A stretch of 35,347 nucleotides of DNA from Gemmataceae bacterium (GCA_009691845.1 SIAJ01000060.1:1-35347); one strand, 5' to 3'. Positions 1 to 9,063 are shown, counted from the first letter of the stretch. Program-made: numbers and translations. Notes: generated from the sequence alone by a model not told the origin.

Positions 1-11
1 TGCGGAAGGCC

Positions 12-34
12 GGGGCGAGCGGGGCTAGAAGTAC
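12..34. repeat. Dispersed GC-rich repeat, copy 1
   Basis: A 23-base segment starting GGGGCGAGCGGGGCT and ending AGTAC. It recurs at 15994-16016 with three substitutions. Both copies are intergenic. The function is unknown; it looks like one module of a dispersed repeat family. Confidence 0.45.
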
Positions 35-165
35 AAAGAGGGAAGGAATAAGCTGATTCACAGCCGGGCTTCCGTGCCACGGGCGAGTCAAGGTTTCAGC
101 ACCCGACTCTACCGCCGGAACTTGATTCCCGTTACTCCAAGCCACCTTCCCAAGAGTGCGAAAGG

Positions 166-369
166 CTAGTCCGAGGGCGGGCAGCCTGCTCGTTCTGAGC
201 CAAGCAACTCGAGCAATTCCGGTCGATTCAAATCCTTGTGCAGATAAAATACGAGCGAATATTCAGGCGAGGCAATAATTGTTGCCTCGCGAAGAGTAAC
301 GACCCACTGCCCGTCCTTGATTGAACCCCACCAGATGGAATAGACTGACTGGAGAAGCGTCCACTCCAC
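166..369 (-). CDS. Possible small hypothetical protein (67 aa)
   Basis: This is an ATG-to-TAG open frame of 67 residues, divergent from the operon that starts at 397, with 27 bases between the two starts. The predicted protein has ordinary amino-acid balance, with alternating hydrophobic stretches such as WVVTLREATIIASPEYSLVF, and a mix of codons like its neighbours. It has no signal peptide or membrane helix that I can see, and I do not recognise a family. It has no clear Shine-Dalgarno sequence. It could instead be a chance frame in the upstream region of the operon, so the call is tentative. Confidence 0.35.
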   Translation of the reverse strand: MEWTLLQSVYSIWWGSIKDGQWVVTLREATIIASPEYSLVFYLHKDLNRPELLELLGSERAGCPPSD

Positions 370-385
370 GGCGGGAATTTTTTCC

Positions 386-390
386 GGAGG
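386..390 (+). promoter_or_regulatory. Strong ribosome-binding site fixing the start at 397
   Basis: GGAGG lies six bases before the ATG at 397. It supports that start over other in-frame candidates, and the signal peptide begins immediately there. Confidence 0.7.
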
Positions 391-396
391 CCGTCA

Positions 397-1701
397 ATGT
401 ACCGATTGTTGGCAGGAGTAATTCTCGCGTTGGCTTCATCGACCGTTTTACAGGCTCAATTTCAACCTGGATCACTTCCGCCATCAGGTCCCGCGGCGAC
501 ATTGAAGGGACCGCTCATCGTCCCACAAGTAATTGGACCCCAATCGCATCACCCGGAGCAGGGCAAGCAAGAGCTTGAGGATTTTCGTCGCTGGCTTCTC
601 GGCAAGAACAAGAAGAATGTTCCGGACAACATCGATCCAGAACTTCTCAAGAAGCTGATGGAAAAACTGCCCAAGGACAAGAAAGTCGATCAGCAACAGC
701 TCGAAAAAATGTTTCAGGACAATCCACAGTTGAAGGACACAGCCTTCCTACAGCAACTTGAAAAACTCCTCCAATCAAAAGATTTCCCGAATAATCTCGA
801 AGACAAATTCCCAAAGGATCAGAAGCCGCCCAAACTCAGCGGCGACGACTTGGAGAAGCTAAAGAAGGTGATCGAATCGGGCACCAAGCATGGGGATCCA
901 AAAATTGGTGAAGACGGTGGAGATCCAAGCAAGGGCACGACGCCGGCGAAGTCTCCCTACGAGGACAACAAGTGGGTCAAATGGTTCGAAGAGAACTTCA
1001 AGGATTCCCCGGCCGCGAATGACGCCATGAAGGATTTGCTGACTTCGCTCGAGAAGAACAACGGCAAAGGCATGTTCGACGAAATTCCCGAACTCAAGAA
1101 CGGCGGGTGGAAAGACATTAACAACTGGGGGAAGAATAACGCTGGAGATTTCTGGAAGGGCAAGCCGCCGGAGATCAATGGCGGAAAAATGACTTTACCC
1201 AAGATGAACAATTCCGGTGGCGGCTCTTCGTGGGGTGGAAGTGGATCATCGGGCGGTGGAAGTTCGGGATTCGGTAGTCCCAGCGGGGCCAGCTTCGAGG
1301 GAGGATCTACCGTTCTCGTCGTTCTTGCTGTTGCGGCAGCCGCGATTTTTATCGGTATCCTGCTCCTTCGAAAATGGAAAGACGCGAAAGCTGGCGAGGC
1401 GAACCAGGTGGGCATAGGGCCCCTGTCCATTGATTTCGATGCCATCCGTTCGCGGAAGGAACTGGTACGCGTGTTCAACACGGTTTCCCTGGATAAATGT
1501 GGCGATGAAGCTCGGAACTGGAATCACCGAGTCATTGCGGATCAACTCGTTGAGGCTCAGCCGACATACCTTGAGCCCGCGAATGAAGTCGCGGAACTCT
1601 ACGAGCGTGCTCGTTACGCACCAACGGACGAGGACCTGACGCAACGCGAGTTTTCGGACGCTCGACGCGATTTGCGGACCATCGCCGGAGTCCCTTCGTG
1701 A
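397..1701 (+). CDS. Secreted/membrane-anchored protein with C-terminal DUF4129-like domain
   Basis: The protein has 434 residues. Residues 1-20 form a signal peptide ending near VLQA. Residues 50-270 are a Lys/Asp/Glu-rich, probably extracytoplasmic region without a family I recognise. A Gly/Ser-rich linker (about 274-294) leads to one membrane helix (about 304-325). The cytoplasmic tail (about 345-430) carries motifs I associate with DUF4129: RNWNHRVIADQL, then LYERARYAP, and a final ARRDLRTIAG. DUF4129 proteins commonly sit with MoxR ATPases, DUF58 and DUF4350 proteins, which is the case here. It is the first gene of the operon, with a good GGAGG site, and its TGA overlaps the next GTG start by four bases, which suggests translational coupling. 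Its biochemical role is unknown; a part in a membrane-associated MoxR/vWA complex is inferred from context. Confidence 0.72.
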   Translation: MYRLLAGVILALASSTVLQAQFQPGSLPPSGPAATLKGPLIVPQVIGPQSHHPEQGKQELEDFRRWLLGKNKKNVPDNIDPELLKKLMEKLPKDKKVDQQQLEKMFQDNPQLKDTAFLQQLEKLLQSKDFPNNLEDKFPKDQKPPKLSGDDLEKLKKVIESGTKHGDPKIGEDGGDPSKGTTPAKSPYEDNKWVKWFEENFKDSPAANDAMKDLLTSLEKNNGKGMFDEIPELKNGGWKDINNWGKNNAGDFWKGKPPEINGGKMTLPKMNNSGGGSSWGGSGSSGGGSSGFGSPSGASFEGGSTVLVVLAVAAAAIFIGILLLRKWKDAKAGEANQVGIGPLSIDFDAIRSRKELVRVFNTVSLDKCGDEARNWNHRVIADQLVEAQPTYLEPANEVAELYERARYAPTDEDLTQREFSDARRDLRTIAGVPS

Positions 1702-3194
1702 ACCTGAAGTTCGCCTGTGTTGCCTCGCTACTGGCACTCACCAGCTCCTCGGCAGTCGGACAGCAACAGGGGCGCATTCCCTACGGAGGCTCCGAAGTCT
1801 TTCGCTTTGGGTTGTACGAAAATAAGATCAAGGAGTTGACCGATCCGAGAGACGCTCTGAATTTTCCTCGCGAAAGTATCATTATCGTACTGGGTGATTC
1901 ATCACAGCTTTCATCCTTCATTGACCCGGTTGACCTTCGGGATTTCGTTGACAATGGCGGAGCAGTTTTGATCGCGAGTGATAGCAGCAATCAACAAAAT
2001 GTTCGACCAGGGGTACAAACCTGGGGCCAGCAGTTTGGCATTTCAATCAATGGCATGCATGTGACCGCGGATCAAGACAAGTGCTATAGGCAGCTTCGCG
2101 GGCGGCCGTTCGTTCGGCCACGCCAACCCGTGTGGAACGCACCATCGCCATTCGATTTGTTTGCTGGGATCGAAGCAAACGGTAGCGCCGCTCTCGCGAC
2201 GGATCATCCCTCGGAAATGTCTTTTCGGCCGCCGTTCGGCTTTCGGGCGAGCAATCTCGCCGCGTATCCCGAAAATTCGCGTCTTGTGGCCGGCCCACGT
2301 AGTGTTGAAGCCAATCGAAATCACTTTGCCGTTGCTCTCGAACAGTTAGAACCGGGAGGGGTCGGGCCGGGTCGGTTGCTGGTCCTGGCCGATCACAGCG
2401 TATTCGTCAATGGCATGTTGGGATTTCAGGAAGACCCGAACGTCGAGCAAGGTTTCAAATTCGATAACGCAAACTGGCAATTTTCGAATCGCACGATCGA
2501 CTGGCTCAAGGCCGGTCCCCAGAAGCCACGTTCCAAGTGCCTGTTCATCGAAGATGGCCGCATCGTCGAGAAATTCGCCATCGAGGTGCCGCCGATTCCA
2601 AGACCCCCAATGCCCGACATTCCGCCTGATGTGCTTGCCAATTTGATCCTCAATCAAGCCAATCATTTCATCCGGCAGGCGGAAGAGCAGAATTTTTTCA
2701 ATCGCGTGTTGGAAGGTTGGTTGGGATTGCCGCGGCTTTTGCGGATGTTCTTGATCGTCACGACCATCATCTTCGTGCTTGTCTGCCTGACTTGGCTCTC
2801 CCGTAGTAACCGAAAACCGGAATCCAGTTCCACCCTGACGCCTGCGGCCCAGGCTCGCTTCCTGCCGCGAGGCGGCATGATGCGCCAGCGGACTGCTGCT
2901 CAGCTTGAGGTTGCCAATCTCTTCGAGGGGGCCAGCCGTCGCGTGCGGGTTCGCTTCGACGTTCTCGGCGGCCAGCCCAGCCCAAGCGGAAAAATGCCTT
3001 CGGTTCTCCTGGCCGACGACCTGCGTGATGCGCCGATCCTCCATGAATCCGTTTGCTGGTTGTGGCAGATCGGTTACGGCGAAAACTCGCTTTCGGTTCC
3101 ACCAGAGGAGTGGGATCGTTTCAATGGCACGCTCGAACGCGTCACGCGTCGGGCCGCCCGCGGTGATTGGTCCTTCGGCCAAGATGCCGCCTGA
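1698..3194 (+). CDS. DUF4350-like membrane protein
   Basis: The protein has 498 residues and starts with GTG inside the stop of the previous gene (GTGA overlap). A signal peptide covers about residues 1-21. The N-terminal half contains a Rossmann-like segment, SIIIVLGDSSQLS, then FVDNGGAVLIASD (about 82-95), the kind of strand-turn-strand with GG that marks DUF4350/ThuA-like glutamine-amidotransferase folds. Another strand, GRLLVLADHSVFVNGM (about 225-240), fits the same fold. A single membrane helix lies at about 348-366, followed by a Ser-rich, basic cytoplasmic tail of about 130 residues. No catalytic Cys is evident, so it is probably a structural or binding domain. Placement directly before moxR and the DUF58 gene agrees with the usual DUF4350 context. 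The exact function is unknown. Confidence 0.7.
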   Translation: MNLKFACVASLLALTSSSAVGQQQGRIPYGGSEVFRFGLYENKIKELTDPRDALNFPRESIIIVLGDSSQLSSFIDPVDLRDFVDNGGAVLIASDSSNQQNVRPGVQTWGQQFGISINGMHVTADQDKCYRQLRGRPFVRPRQPVWNAPSPFDLFAGIEANGSAALATDHPSEMSFRPPFGFRASNLAAYPENSRLVAGPRSVEANRNHFAVALEQLEPGGVGPGRLLVLADHSVFVNGMLGFQEDPNVEQGFKFDNANWQFSNRTIDWLKAGPQKPRSKCLFIEDGRIVEKFAIEVPPIPRPPMPDIPPDVLANLILNQANHFIRQAEEQNFFNRVLEGWLGLPRLLRMFLIVTTIIFVLVCLTWLSRSNRKPESSSTLTPAAQARFLPRGGMMRQRTAAQLEVANLFEGASRRVRVRFDVLGGQPSPSGKMPSVLLADDLRDAPILHESVCWLWQIGYGENSLSVPPEEWDRFNGTLERVTRRAARGDWSFGQDAA

Positions 3195-3239
3195 ACGCTA
3201 TCCTGAATTCATTCTGTGGTCCTCAGTCCCCCGAGTCGC

Positions 3240-4220
3240 ATGACCCCACCCCCAATTCCAAGTATCGAGGCGGCCAAGGAGTTGGCCGCGAACGGCAAAG
3301 CCCTTGCCCAGAGGGTCACGCAAGAAATCAGTCGCGTCGTCGTGGGCATGGAAAGTGTGACCCGGCAACTGCTGATTGCTCTACTCACGGGTGGGCACGT
3401 ACTTCTCGAAGGCGTCCCCGGTGTCGCGAAGACCACGCTCTCGAAGGCGTTTGCTCGTTTGCTGGGTTGCGAGTTCTCCCGCGTGCAGTTCACCCCGGAC
3501 TTGCTCCCTTCGGACGTGACTGGCACCTCGATCTTCGATCGGCGAACAAACGATTTCGTTCTCCACAAGGGGCCGATTTTTTGCCAGGTGCTGCTCGCGG
3601 ACGAAATTAATCGCGCTCCCGCGAAGACGCAGTCGGCCCTGCTGGAAGCGATGCAGGAGTATCAGGTCACGGTGGAAGGCACGACGCTTCTTCTGCCCAG
3701 GCCTTTCATGGTTCTCGCGACACAAAATCCCGTTGAGCAAGAAGGCGTGTATCGTCTACCCGAAGCCCAGCTCGATCGCTTCATCGTTCGCGTTCAGATG
3801 GGCTATCCCGGCCACGAGGCCGAGGTAAAGATGTTACGCGTTCTTAGCCACGCACCTGTCGATTTGGAGCCGATGTTCGATCCGGAAACGATCCTCAGGA
3901 TGCAGGCCGGCCTGAACAGCGTCTTCGGCAAAGATGAACTCATGCATTACATTGTGAGCCTGGCCGAGGAAAGCCGCCAGCATCCGGACGTCCTACTAGG
4001 TGCCAGCCCCCGAGCCGCGTTGAATCTGTTGCGTTGTGCCCGTGCTCACGCGATTCTGGATGGCCGCCATTTTTTCACGCACGCGGACGTGCAGGAAGTG
4101 ACGCTCAGCGTGCTGGGCCATCGCCTGATCGTGCGGCCCGAAGCGGAAGTCGAAGGACGACAAGTCAGCGATGTGGTCAAGGATATTTTGGAGTCGGTCC
4201 CTGTTTTGGAATCGGAGTGA
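3240..4220 (+). CDS. MoxR-family AAA+ ATPase
   Basis: A 326-residue AAA+ ATPase, the normal size for MoxR proteins. Visible motifs are Walker A GVPGVAKTT (about 58-66), Walker B LLADE (about 118-122) followed by INRAPAKTQSALLEAMQE, sensor 1 in ATQNPVEQEG (Asn about 163), and the arginine of AQLDRF (about 180). The C-terminal lid domain includes GASPRAALNLLR. MoxR ATPases act as chaperone-like machines with vWA-domain partners, and the next gene is a DUF58/vWA protein. I chose the ATG at 3240; the frame also opens with GTG at 3216, but the eight extra residues add nothing conserved. There is no strong Shine-Dalgarno site, so coupling with the upstream gene, which ends at 3194, is likely. Confidence 0.95.
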   Translation: MTPPPIPSIEAAKELAANGKALAQRVTQEISRVVVGMESVTRQLLIALLTGGHVLLEGVPGVAKTTLSKAFARLLGCEFSRVQFTPDLLPSDVTGTSIFDRRTNDFVLHKGPIFCQVLLADEINRAPAKTQSALLEAMQEYQVTVEGTTLLLPRPFMVLATQNPVEQEGVYRLPEAQLDRFIVRVQMGYPGHEAEVKMLRVLSHAPVDLEPMFDPETILRMQAGLNSVFGKDELMHYIVSLAEESRQHPDVLLGASPRAALNLLRCARAHAILDGRHFFTHADVQEVTLSVLGHRLIVRPEAEVEGRQVSDVVKDILESVPVLESE

Positions 4221-4223
4221 CCC

Positions 4224-4284
4224 AGCCTGAAGCGCAAAGCGAAGGCGATCGATCATGGCTCACCTTCGCATTGCGATTCAGGCT
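4224..4284. repeat. Imperfect 22-bp inverted repeat inside the operon
   Basis: Arms 4224-4245 and 4263-4284 are complementary over 22 bases with two mismatches, around a 17-base loop. The right arm (CCTTCGCATTGCGATTCAGG and two more bases) resembles 16018-16038, so this is probably a member of a dispersed palindromic family. It occupies the 109-base gap between the moxR and DUF58 genes and could modulate transcript stability or cause partial termination. Confidence 0.65.
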
Positions 4285-4329
4285 CTCCAGACATTACACA
4301 GTCGCGACTAGCGCGAAAGGTCTCGTCTC

Positions 4330-6351
4330 TTGCTCACGCCGCGCGGATTTTGGTTCTTCTTTGTCGTGATCTTGATGTGCGCGCTGGGTGCTGGTTATTC
4401 GGACTTGATCGGCTCGTCCATTGCCATCGTTGGCTTCACACTGCTCGCCTGGTTTCTCTGGGAATGGGCTCAGTTCGCTTATCGCTACTACTACGTCATG
4501 CCCAACCTGGCGTTGAACCGCGAAGTCAGCGATGAACGCAAGGCCGTTCCAGTTCTATGGGCGGAGGGTGAATTCGATGTCCGCGTGAACGTCGGCTTGC
4601 GAAACTTTGGCAACCTCCCTTACGTCGTCCTCACCGATTGGATTCCAACCGATGCTCGCTTTCTCGATGGTTCCGAGGAGGCCGTCGTCGCACTCGCTCC
4701 GGGGCGGCCAGCCACGCTGAAGTATCGATTGCAGTGCCCTGCACCTGGCGAATTGCGCTTTGAGGGCGTGCGTATCCGCGTCGGCGATCGACAAGGATTT
4801 TTCTACCACCGCACACTCATCAAGGATGGAGCGACCTTTCTCGTTCTGCCGCGTCTGACGGGTGCCGAGGGCAATCGACGCGGATCGAAGCGGCACAACA
4901 TTTTCCCGCCGCCGGGTGTGCATCGGCTCAAGCGACCTGGTGGAGGCAGTGAACTACTGAATCTGCGCGACTATATACCAGGCGATCCGCCGAAGATGAT
5001 CGCCTGGAAAGCCTCGGCCCGGAAGGACAAGCTGTATGTCAAGGAGTTCGAAAGCGAAGTCCCTTTGCGCTGTACGCTCTTCGTGGATGCGTCCGAATCG
5101 ACGCGGCTGGGTGCAAAGAAGAAAAAACTCTCCAGGCTCCTGAATCTCGCGGCCGGCGTCGCGGAAGCGACCGTGGCTGACCGCGATCATGCGGGACTGG
5201 TAATCTTCGACGAACACGATGCACAAATCATGCGGCCGAAACGGTCTCGACGGCACGTGATCGACATGCTGACGCTAATGGCCAAGGCCGCGGCCCGGCC
5301 GACACCTCTGGGCCCATTCGCGGACGCCAATGCTTTAAGCCGGTTAGCGTTTCCGCTTGCCCATGAACTCTGCCCGGATCTCATGCACAAGCGGATCAAT
5401 TCCGCACCGGCCGCTATGTTCTGGTCACCACCTAGCGACTATCGTCGTGGCTGGTGGATTCTCCTGTTCATGTTCCCGATGTTGTTTCTTGGCTGCGGCC
5501 CGCTCGCCGGCCTCGCAGCCTTGTTTAGCGGCTGGTCTGATCCGTTGGCTTTCGTGGTATGGGTCTTGTTCTGGTTCTTTCGGAACTTGGCGGTGTTCGG
5601 CACGCTCAGCGGCTTCTGGTTGACCGTGATCCTGGCAGCTTTCTTCATGACGATTGGCACTATTTTGTGGTGGTCGCATGGCCTGAGCGGATTCTTCGAA
5701 CCCTGGCGTGGCGAACGCTTGCGGCGAAAACAGCTCGGCGTCCTCTTTGCCACGATGGATGGCGAAGCACCCGGAGCGGAGTCGCACTATCTACACGACG
5801 ACCAGATGTTTGCTCGTCGTGCCCAGCGATTCTTGGCCGAGCATCACGCCCGCTATCCGGTTCGACTCTACGATGCTCGTGGCCGCTATCTCTTCCATTG
5901 CCGGCCGAAAATCGATGTTCTGGTGAAGTCTCTCAACTATGCGGTCGCACATGGCCGGGACAACGAACTGTTCGTGCTCATGGTCGATCTCATTGATCTG
6001 GCAGACGATCTGGATCATCTGCTTCGTGCCGTGCGTGTGGCCGTCGCTCGCCATCATCAGGTCATGGTCATCTTGCCATGGCAAGAAGACATTCCCGAAC
6101 CACCGCGTGAACCGCCGGACGAAACTCGCATTCCAACAGGGAAAGCCGAGCGATTCGCGACGGGAGGCTATCGGGCGATCGCGGATGAGTTGAAGCGAGA
6201 CTTCATCGCCGGCTACCACCGATCGTACTTCAAGGTTCGGCGTGAGTTCGGTCGTCTGGGGGTAATAGTTGTGCGAGCCGACCACGACGAACCGGTGCAG
6301 ATGGTGCTCGATCGCCTCGACCGTTTGCGTGGCGTGGGGAGGCGAAGATGA
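4330..6351 (+). CDS. DUF58/vWA-domain membrane protein with internal membrane insertion
   Basis: The protein has 673 residues and starts with TTG. Two membrane helices lie at about 6-25 and 28-48. A beta-rich region follows, then the DUF58 signature NLRDYIPGDPPKMIAWKASA (about 211-230) and LYVKEFE. The vWA fold begins with a metal-binding MIDAS motif, FVDASES (D253, S255, S257). At about 372-450 the sequence becomes strongly hydrophobic and forms probably three helices, then a basic region; the vWA-like strands resume at ELFVLMVDLIDLADD (about 546-560) and HHQVMVILPW. Ordinary DUF58 proteins are about 300-450 residues, so this one is enlarged by the insertion. It is the expected partner of the MoxR ATPase just upstream. 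Its TGA overlaps the next ATG by four bases. The ligand or client is unknown. Confidence 0.88.
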   Translation: MLTPRGFWFFFVVILMCALGAGYSDLIGSSIAIVGFTLLAWFLWEWAQFAYRYYYVMPNLALNREVSDERKAVPVLWAEGEFDVRVNVGLRNFGNLPYVVLTDWIPTDARFLDGSEEAVVALAPGRPATLKYRLQCPAPGELRFEGVRIRVGDRQGFFYHRTLIKDGATFLVLPRLTGAEGNRRGSKRHNIFPPPGVHRLKRPGGGSELLNLRDYIPGDPPKMIAWKASARKDKLYVKEFESEVPLRCTLFVDASESTRLGAKKKKLSRLLNLAAGVAEATVADRDHAGLVIFDEHDAQIMRPKRSRRHVIDMLTLMAKAAARPTPLGPFADANALSRLAFPLAHELCPDLMHKRINSAPAAMFWSPPSDYRRGWWILLFMFPMLFLGCGPLAGLAALFSGWSDPLAFVVWVLFWFFRNLAVFGTLSGFWLTVILAAFFMTIGTILWWSHGLSGFFEPWRGERLRRKQLGVLFATMDGEAPGAESHYLHDDQMFARRAQRFLAEHHARYPVRLYDARGRYLFHCRPKIDVLVKSLNYAVAHGRDNELFVLMVDLIDLADDLDHLLRAVRVAVARHHQVMVILPWQEDIPEPPREPPDETRIPTGKAERFATGGYRAIADELKRDFIAGYHRSYFKVRREFGRLGVIVVRADHDEPVQMVLDRLDRLRGVGRRR

Positions 6352-7166
6352 GCGATAAGCCCCAGGAACCACCGAGTGTTTTTGCACGATTGCGTGCGCC
6401 GGCCACGTTGAATTATCTCATCATGGGCGGGGCCGGTCTGCTACTGTACGCCTTCGTGATGTTCGGGCAGGGCAACGACATCGGTGCGATTCTGGCTATT
6501 TGTTTGGCCGTTCCTGGCGTGTTGACACGCTGGACCGGTTCGCCCATCTTGATCCTGCTGCTGACCATTTACCTGAAGATCGATCCAAGTTTCATCAACA
6601 TCATCGGCCAATTCACGGGAAGCCGTTGGTTCTCCAGGGAGCCGCCGGGCATCGGGTTCTTTGTCGACGACCTGATCTTGGCCGCCGGCTTGCTTGCTTA
6701 TTCAATCGGGCATTTCCGCTTGCTGTCGCTCATTCATCAATCGATGCCCGAAGACCCGACCTCCCGGCGTGATGTTGATTCGAAGAACCCGCCGCGTAGG
6801 CCGATGCGTCTCGTGGGACCGGATGAATTGCAAAAGACGCTTATGGTTGCCGGAGTGTGTGTGATCGCCGCACAGGTTGCCTGGTGGACGGTCGTGTTCA
6901 TCGAACGCGCGGGCCGCCCGAATGCATCCGACTTCAGCAAAGCAACTTCGCGGCTGTTGATCGTGGTTTGGATCGGAGGGTCGTTGCTGATACTATTATC
7001 GGCCGTGCTGGTCTACCTGCGTGGCAATCGCATGACGCGGAGCGAGGCAGCGATTGCACTTCGCGACGATTTCTTCCAGGAGAATCGCCGCGAGACGGAC
7101 CGCCTGCAACGGTGGCGAAAGCGGTTCAAGGAACGCGTGGCCGTCCGCCGGCGTTCGGGAAAATGA
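6348..7166 (+). CDS. Five-helix membrane protein, last gene of the MoxR/DUF58 operon
   Basis: The protein has 272 residues and an ATG overlapping the stop of the DUF58 gene. I see about five hydrophobic helices: near 22-39, 44-75 (two helices around the short TRWTGSP turn), 105-125, 163-184 and 207-225. The C-terminus is cytoplasmic, highly charged and rich in Arg and Lys (ENRRETDRLQRWRKRF). It has no motif of a known enzyme or transporter. Overlap with the DUF58 gene implies co-translation and a membrane role in the same complex. I do not recognise a family. Confidence 0.7.
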   Translation: MSDKPQEPPSVFARLRAPATLNYLIMGGAGLLLYAFVMFGQGNDIGAILAICLAVPGVLTRWTGSPILILLLTIYLKIDPSFINIIGQFTGSRWFSREPPGIGFFVDDLILAAGLLAYSIGHFRLLSLIHQSMPEDPTSRRDVDSKNPPRRPMRLVGPDELQKTLMVAGVCVIAAQVAWWTVVFIERAGRPNASDFSKATSRLLIVVWIGGSLLILLSAVLVYLRGNRMTRSEAAIALRDDFFQENRRETDRLQRWRKRFKERVAVRRRSGK

Positions 7167-7267
7167 AGGTGCTGACTACGATGGCATGACGCGCTGTATT
7201 GTGAGGGGAGTGCCCGTGGTCCCCGTATAAAATTCCAGGCTCACGACGCGTCGTGCCGAGTTCTTTC

Positions 7268-7290
7268 GCCCGCACACGGAGTGTGCGGGC
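7268..7290. repeat. Perfect palindromic repeat (GCCCGCACAC / GTGTGCGGGC)
   Basis: Ten-base perfect arms flank the three-base loop GGA, followed by TACTAT. It lies between the convergent operon end (7166) and the DUF1501 stop (7306). It shares its core with elements at 21353-21374, 23707-23729 and 23732-23752. It could serve as a hairpin terminator, though no T-run follows. Confidence 0.75.
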
Positions 7291-7305
7291 TACTATGGTC
7301 GATTT

Positions 7306-8685
7306 CTAGAGTAGTTCGCGAATCGGGGTCGGGTCTTCGAGCACGTTGACGGGTCGTCCCGAAGGGTCGAGTAATTGCAGTTTCGAGTCCATGCCCAGGA
7401 CTTCGTAAATGGTCGAGTGAATGTTGCAAGGCGACAGCGGGCGATCCTTCGGGCGTTCGCCTTTCGCGTCGGTCGAGCCGATCAGCATTCCGCCCTTCAC
7501 GCCGCCACCACCCATGAGGCAGAACATCGCGTTGCCCCAGTGATCGCGGCCCGGAGTGCCCATTGAGCCAGCAGGCCCGCCGTTGCCGCCGTCGTTCATC
7601 TTCGGCGTGCGGCCGAATTCGCCGCACAGCATGACCAGGGTCTCGTCGAGTAATCCGCGATCGTCGAGGTCGATGAACAATGCGGAAACCAGGGAGTCCA
7701 CGATCGGCAACAAAGTCTCGTAGCTCTTTTTCAGATCCCAGTGGTGATCCCAGCCTCCGAGATGCACGGTCGTGAAAGTGCAACCGGCCTCGACCAGTCG
7801 CCGAGCCAGGAGCGTGCTTTGGCCCCAGGGATGCTTGCCATACTGGTCGCGGAGTCGTGGATCTTCCTTCGAGATGTCGAAAGCTCGCCGGGCTGCATCC
7901 CCGCCGACGAACTGGTAGGCTTCCTCCGAGAACTTATCGCGGGCAACCGAGTCGGGCCGTTCGTCGAGGTGCTTCTGCATCGCGTCGAATCGCTTCGACA
8001 ACGCCCGGCGATCATCCAACTTCGCGATGCTCAGGCCGCTTGCCAGGCCCAGGTTCGGTACCTTGAAGTTCGGTGCAGCCGCGTCGGCGACGGTTTCGAA
8101 CGGGTTGTGTTGAGCCCCGATCATGTGCCCGCCGAAATAACCCGGCCGCAGACCGATGCTCATCCCGTACGGAATGGCAACGTATCCAGGCAGTCCATGT
8201 TGACGCGAACCGATCTCGCGATCGACGATCGCCCCGATGCCCGGAAATTTCTGCCCGTTGTTCGCACCGCTCACGCCCATGTCTTTCGTCGTCAACATGC
8301 GGTGTCCACCGGCGAAGTGGTCGCCAGTGTCGTGATGCAGCGAGCGAACGATGGAAAACTTGTCAGTGAGCTTGGCCTGCTTCGGATACAGTTCGGTAAT
8401 GTCGTAGCCGGGCACCTTGGTCTTGATCGGCTTCCACAGGCCCCGATACTCGGCCGCAGCTTCCGGCTTCATGTCGTACATGTCCATGTGACCCGGACCG
8501 CCGTCAAGCCAAATCAGAATGACCTTGGTGTTCTTGGTTCCGCGAGATGTTGCCGATTCGGACTTGGCCTTGAGTACCTGCGGAAGACCGAGCGAAGCCA
8601 TACCGGCCACGCCCAATTGCAGGAAAGATCGGCGATTCACTCCATCGCAATAGCGGCCGGAACGGCCCAATTCGACTCGGAACAT
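7306..8685 (-). CDS. DUF1501 protein (sulfatase-like fold), copy A
   Basis: The protein has 459 residues. The N-terminus carries a twin-arginine-type signal (NRRSFLQLGVAGMASLGLP), as usual for this family, so export in folded form is likely. Family motifs visible are IWLDGGPGHMDMYDMKP, the central DHFAGGHRMLT, LARRLVEAGCTFTTVHLGGW with DHHWD, and the C-terminal CGEFGRTPKMND followed by GRDHWGNA. The fold is related to alkaline phosphatase/sulfatase enzymes and these metal-ligand-like Asp/His positions are kept, but no substrate has been assigned to the family as far as I know. It lies downstream of a second DUF1501 gene on the same strand, 378 bases apart, without a DUF1549 partner. It ends in TAG, followed at once by a palindromic repeat. 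Confidence 0.93.
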   Translation of the reverse strand: MFRVELGRSGRYCDGVNRRSFLQLGVAGMASLGLPQVLKAKSESATSRGTKNTKVILIWLDGGPGHMDMYDMKPEAAAEYRGLWKPIKTKVPGYDITELYPKQAKLTDKFSIVRSLHHDTGDHFAGGHRMLTTKDMGVSGANNGQKFPGIGAIVDREIGSRQHGLPGYVAIPYGMSIGLRPGYFGGHMIGAQHNPFETVADAAAPNFKVPNLGLASGLSIAKLDDRRALSKRFDAMQKHLDERPDSVARDKFSEEAYQFVGGDAARRAFDISKEDPRLRDQYGKHPWGQSTLLARRLVEAGCTFTTVHLGGWDHHWDLKKSYETLLPIVDSLVSALFIDLDDRGLLDETLVMLCGEFGRTPKMNDGGNGGPAGSMGTPGRDHWGNAMFCLMGGGGVKGGMLIGSTDAKGERPKDRPLSPCNIHSTIYEVLGMDSKLQLLDPSGRPVNVLEDPTPIRELL

Positions 8686-9063
8686 GATTCGACTCCCGAA
8701 AGGCGGGATGTGGCAAGAAGGCAGGCAATAAAGCCACTATCGGCGGGTTTATCCTCTGAAGTGAAGGATAGCATCATTCGAATGTGAAAACAAGCGGCAG
8801 ACCTTCCGCCTCGACTCCATCAAGCCAAGGGCTGACCGACTCGGGTGCGGTGGAGTCGGCCTGCAAGACAGTGGTCGTACAGCGATTGAAGTTGGCCGGC
8901 ATGCGTTGGCGTGAACCCGGCAGTGATTCTGCCAACCAGGTTGACGCCCGCACAGTGTTACAAGCGGAAGTCATGGATTGCCATGAAACCCAGCCCAAAA
9001 GCTGGATAATATGTGCGAACAAAAAACGTTTTCTCAGGGCTAGACCGCGATGCGGTCGCAACT
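8686..9063. other. Gap of 378 bases between the two DUF1501 genes
   Basis: No convincing gene. On the minus strand a 66-codon ATG frame (8972 to 8774) ends in WLDGVEAEGLPLVFTFE, which looks protein-like, but it has no Shine-Dalgarno site and no family I recognise. It may be a small gene or the remnant of one. Confidence 0.4.

Noticed and set aside
2346..3182. Minus-strand open frame of 278 codons
   Set aside because: It is antisense to the DUF4350-like gene; no signal or domain is visible.
7741..8787. Plus-strand open frame of 348 codons
   Set aside because: It lies opposite the DUF1501 gene, shows no family motif and has composition expected of a GC-rich shadow frame.
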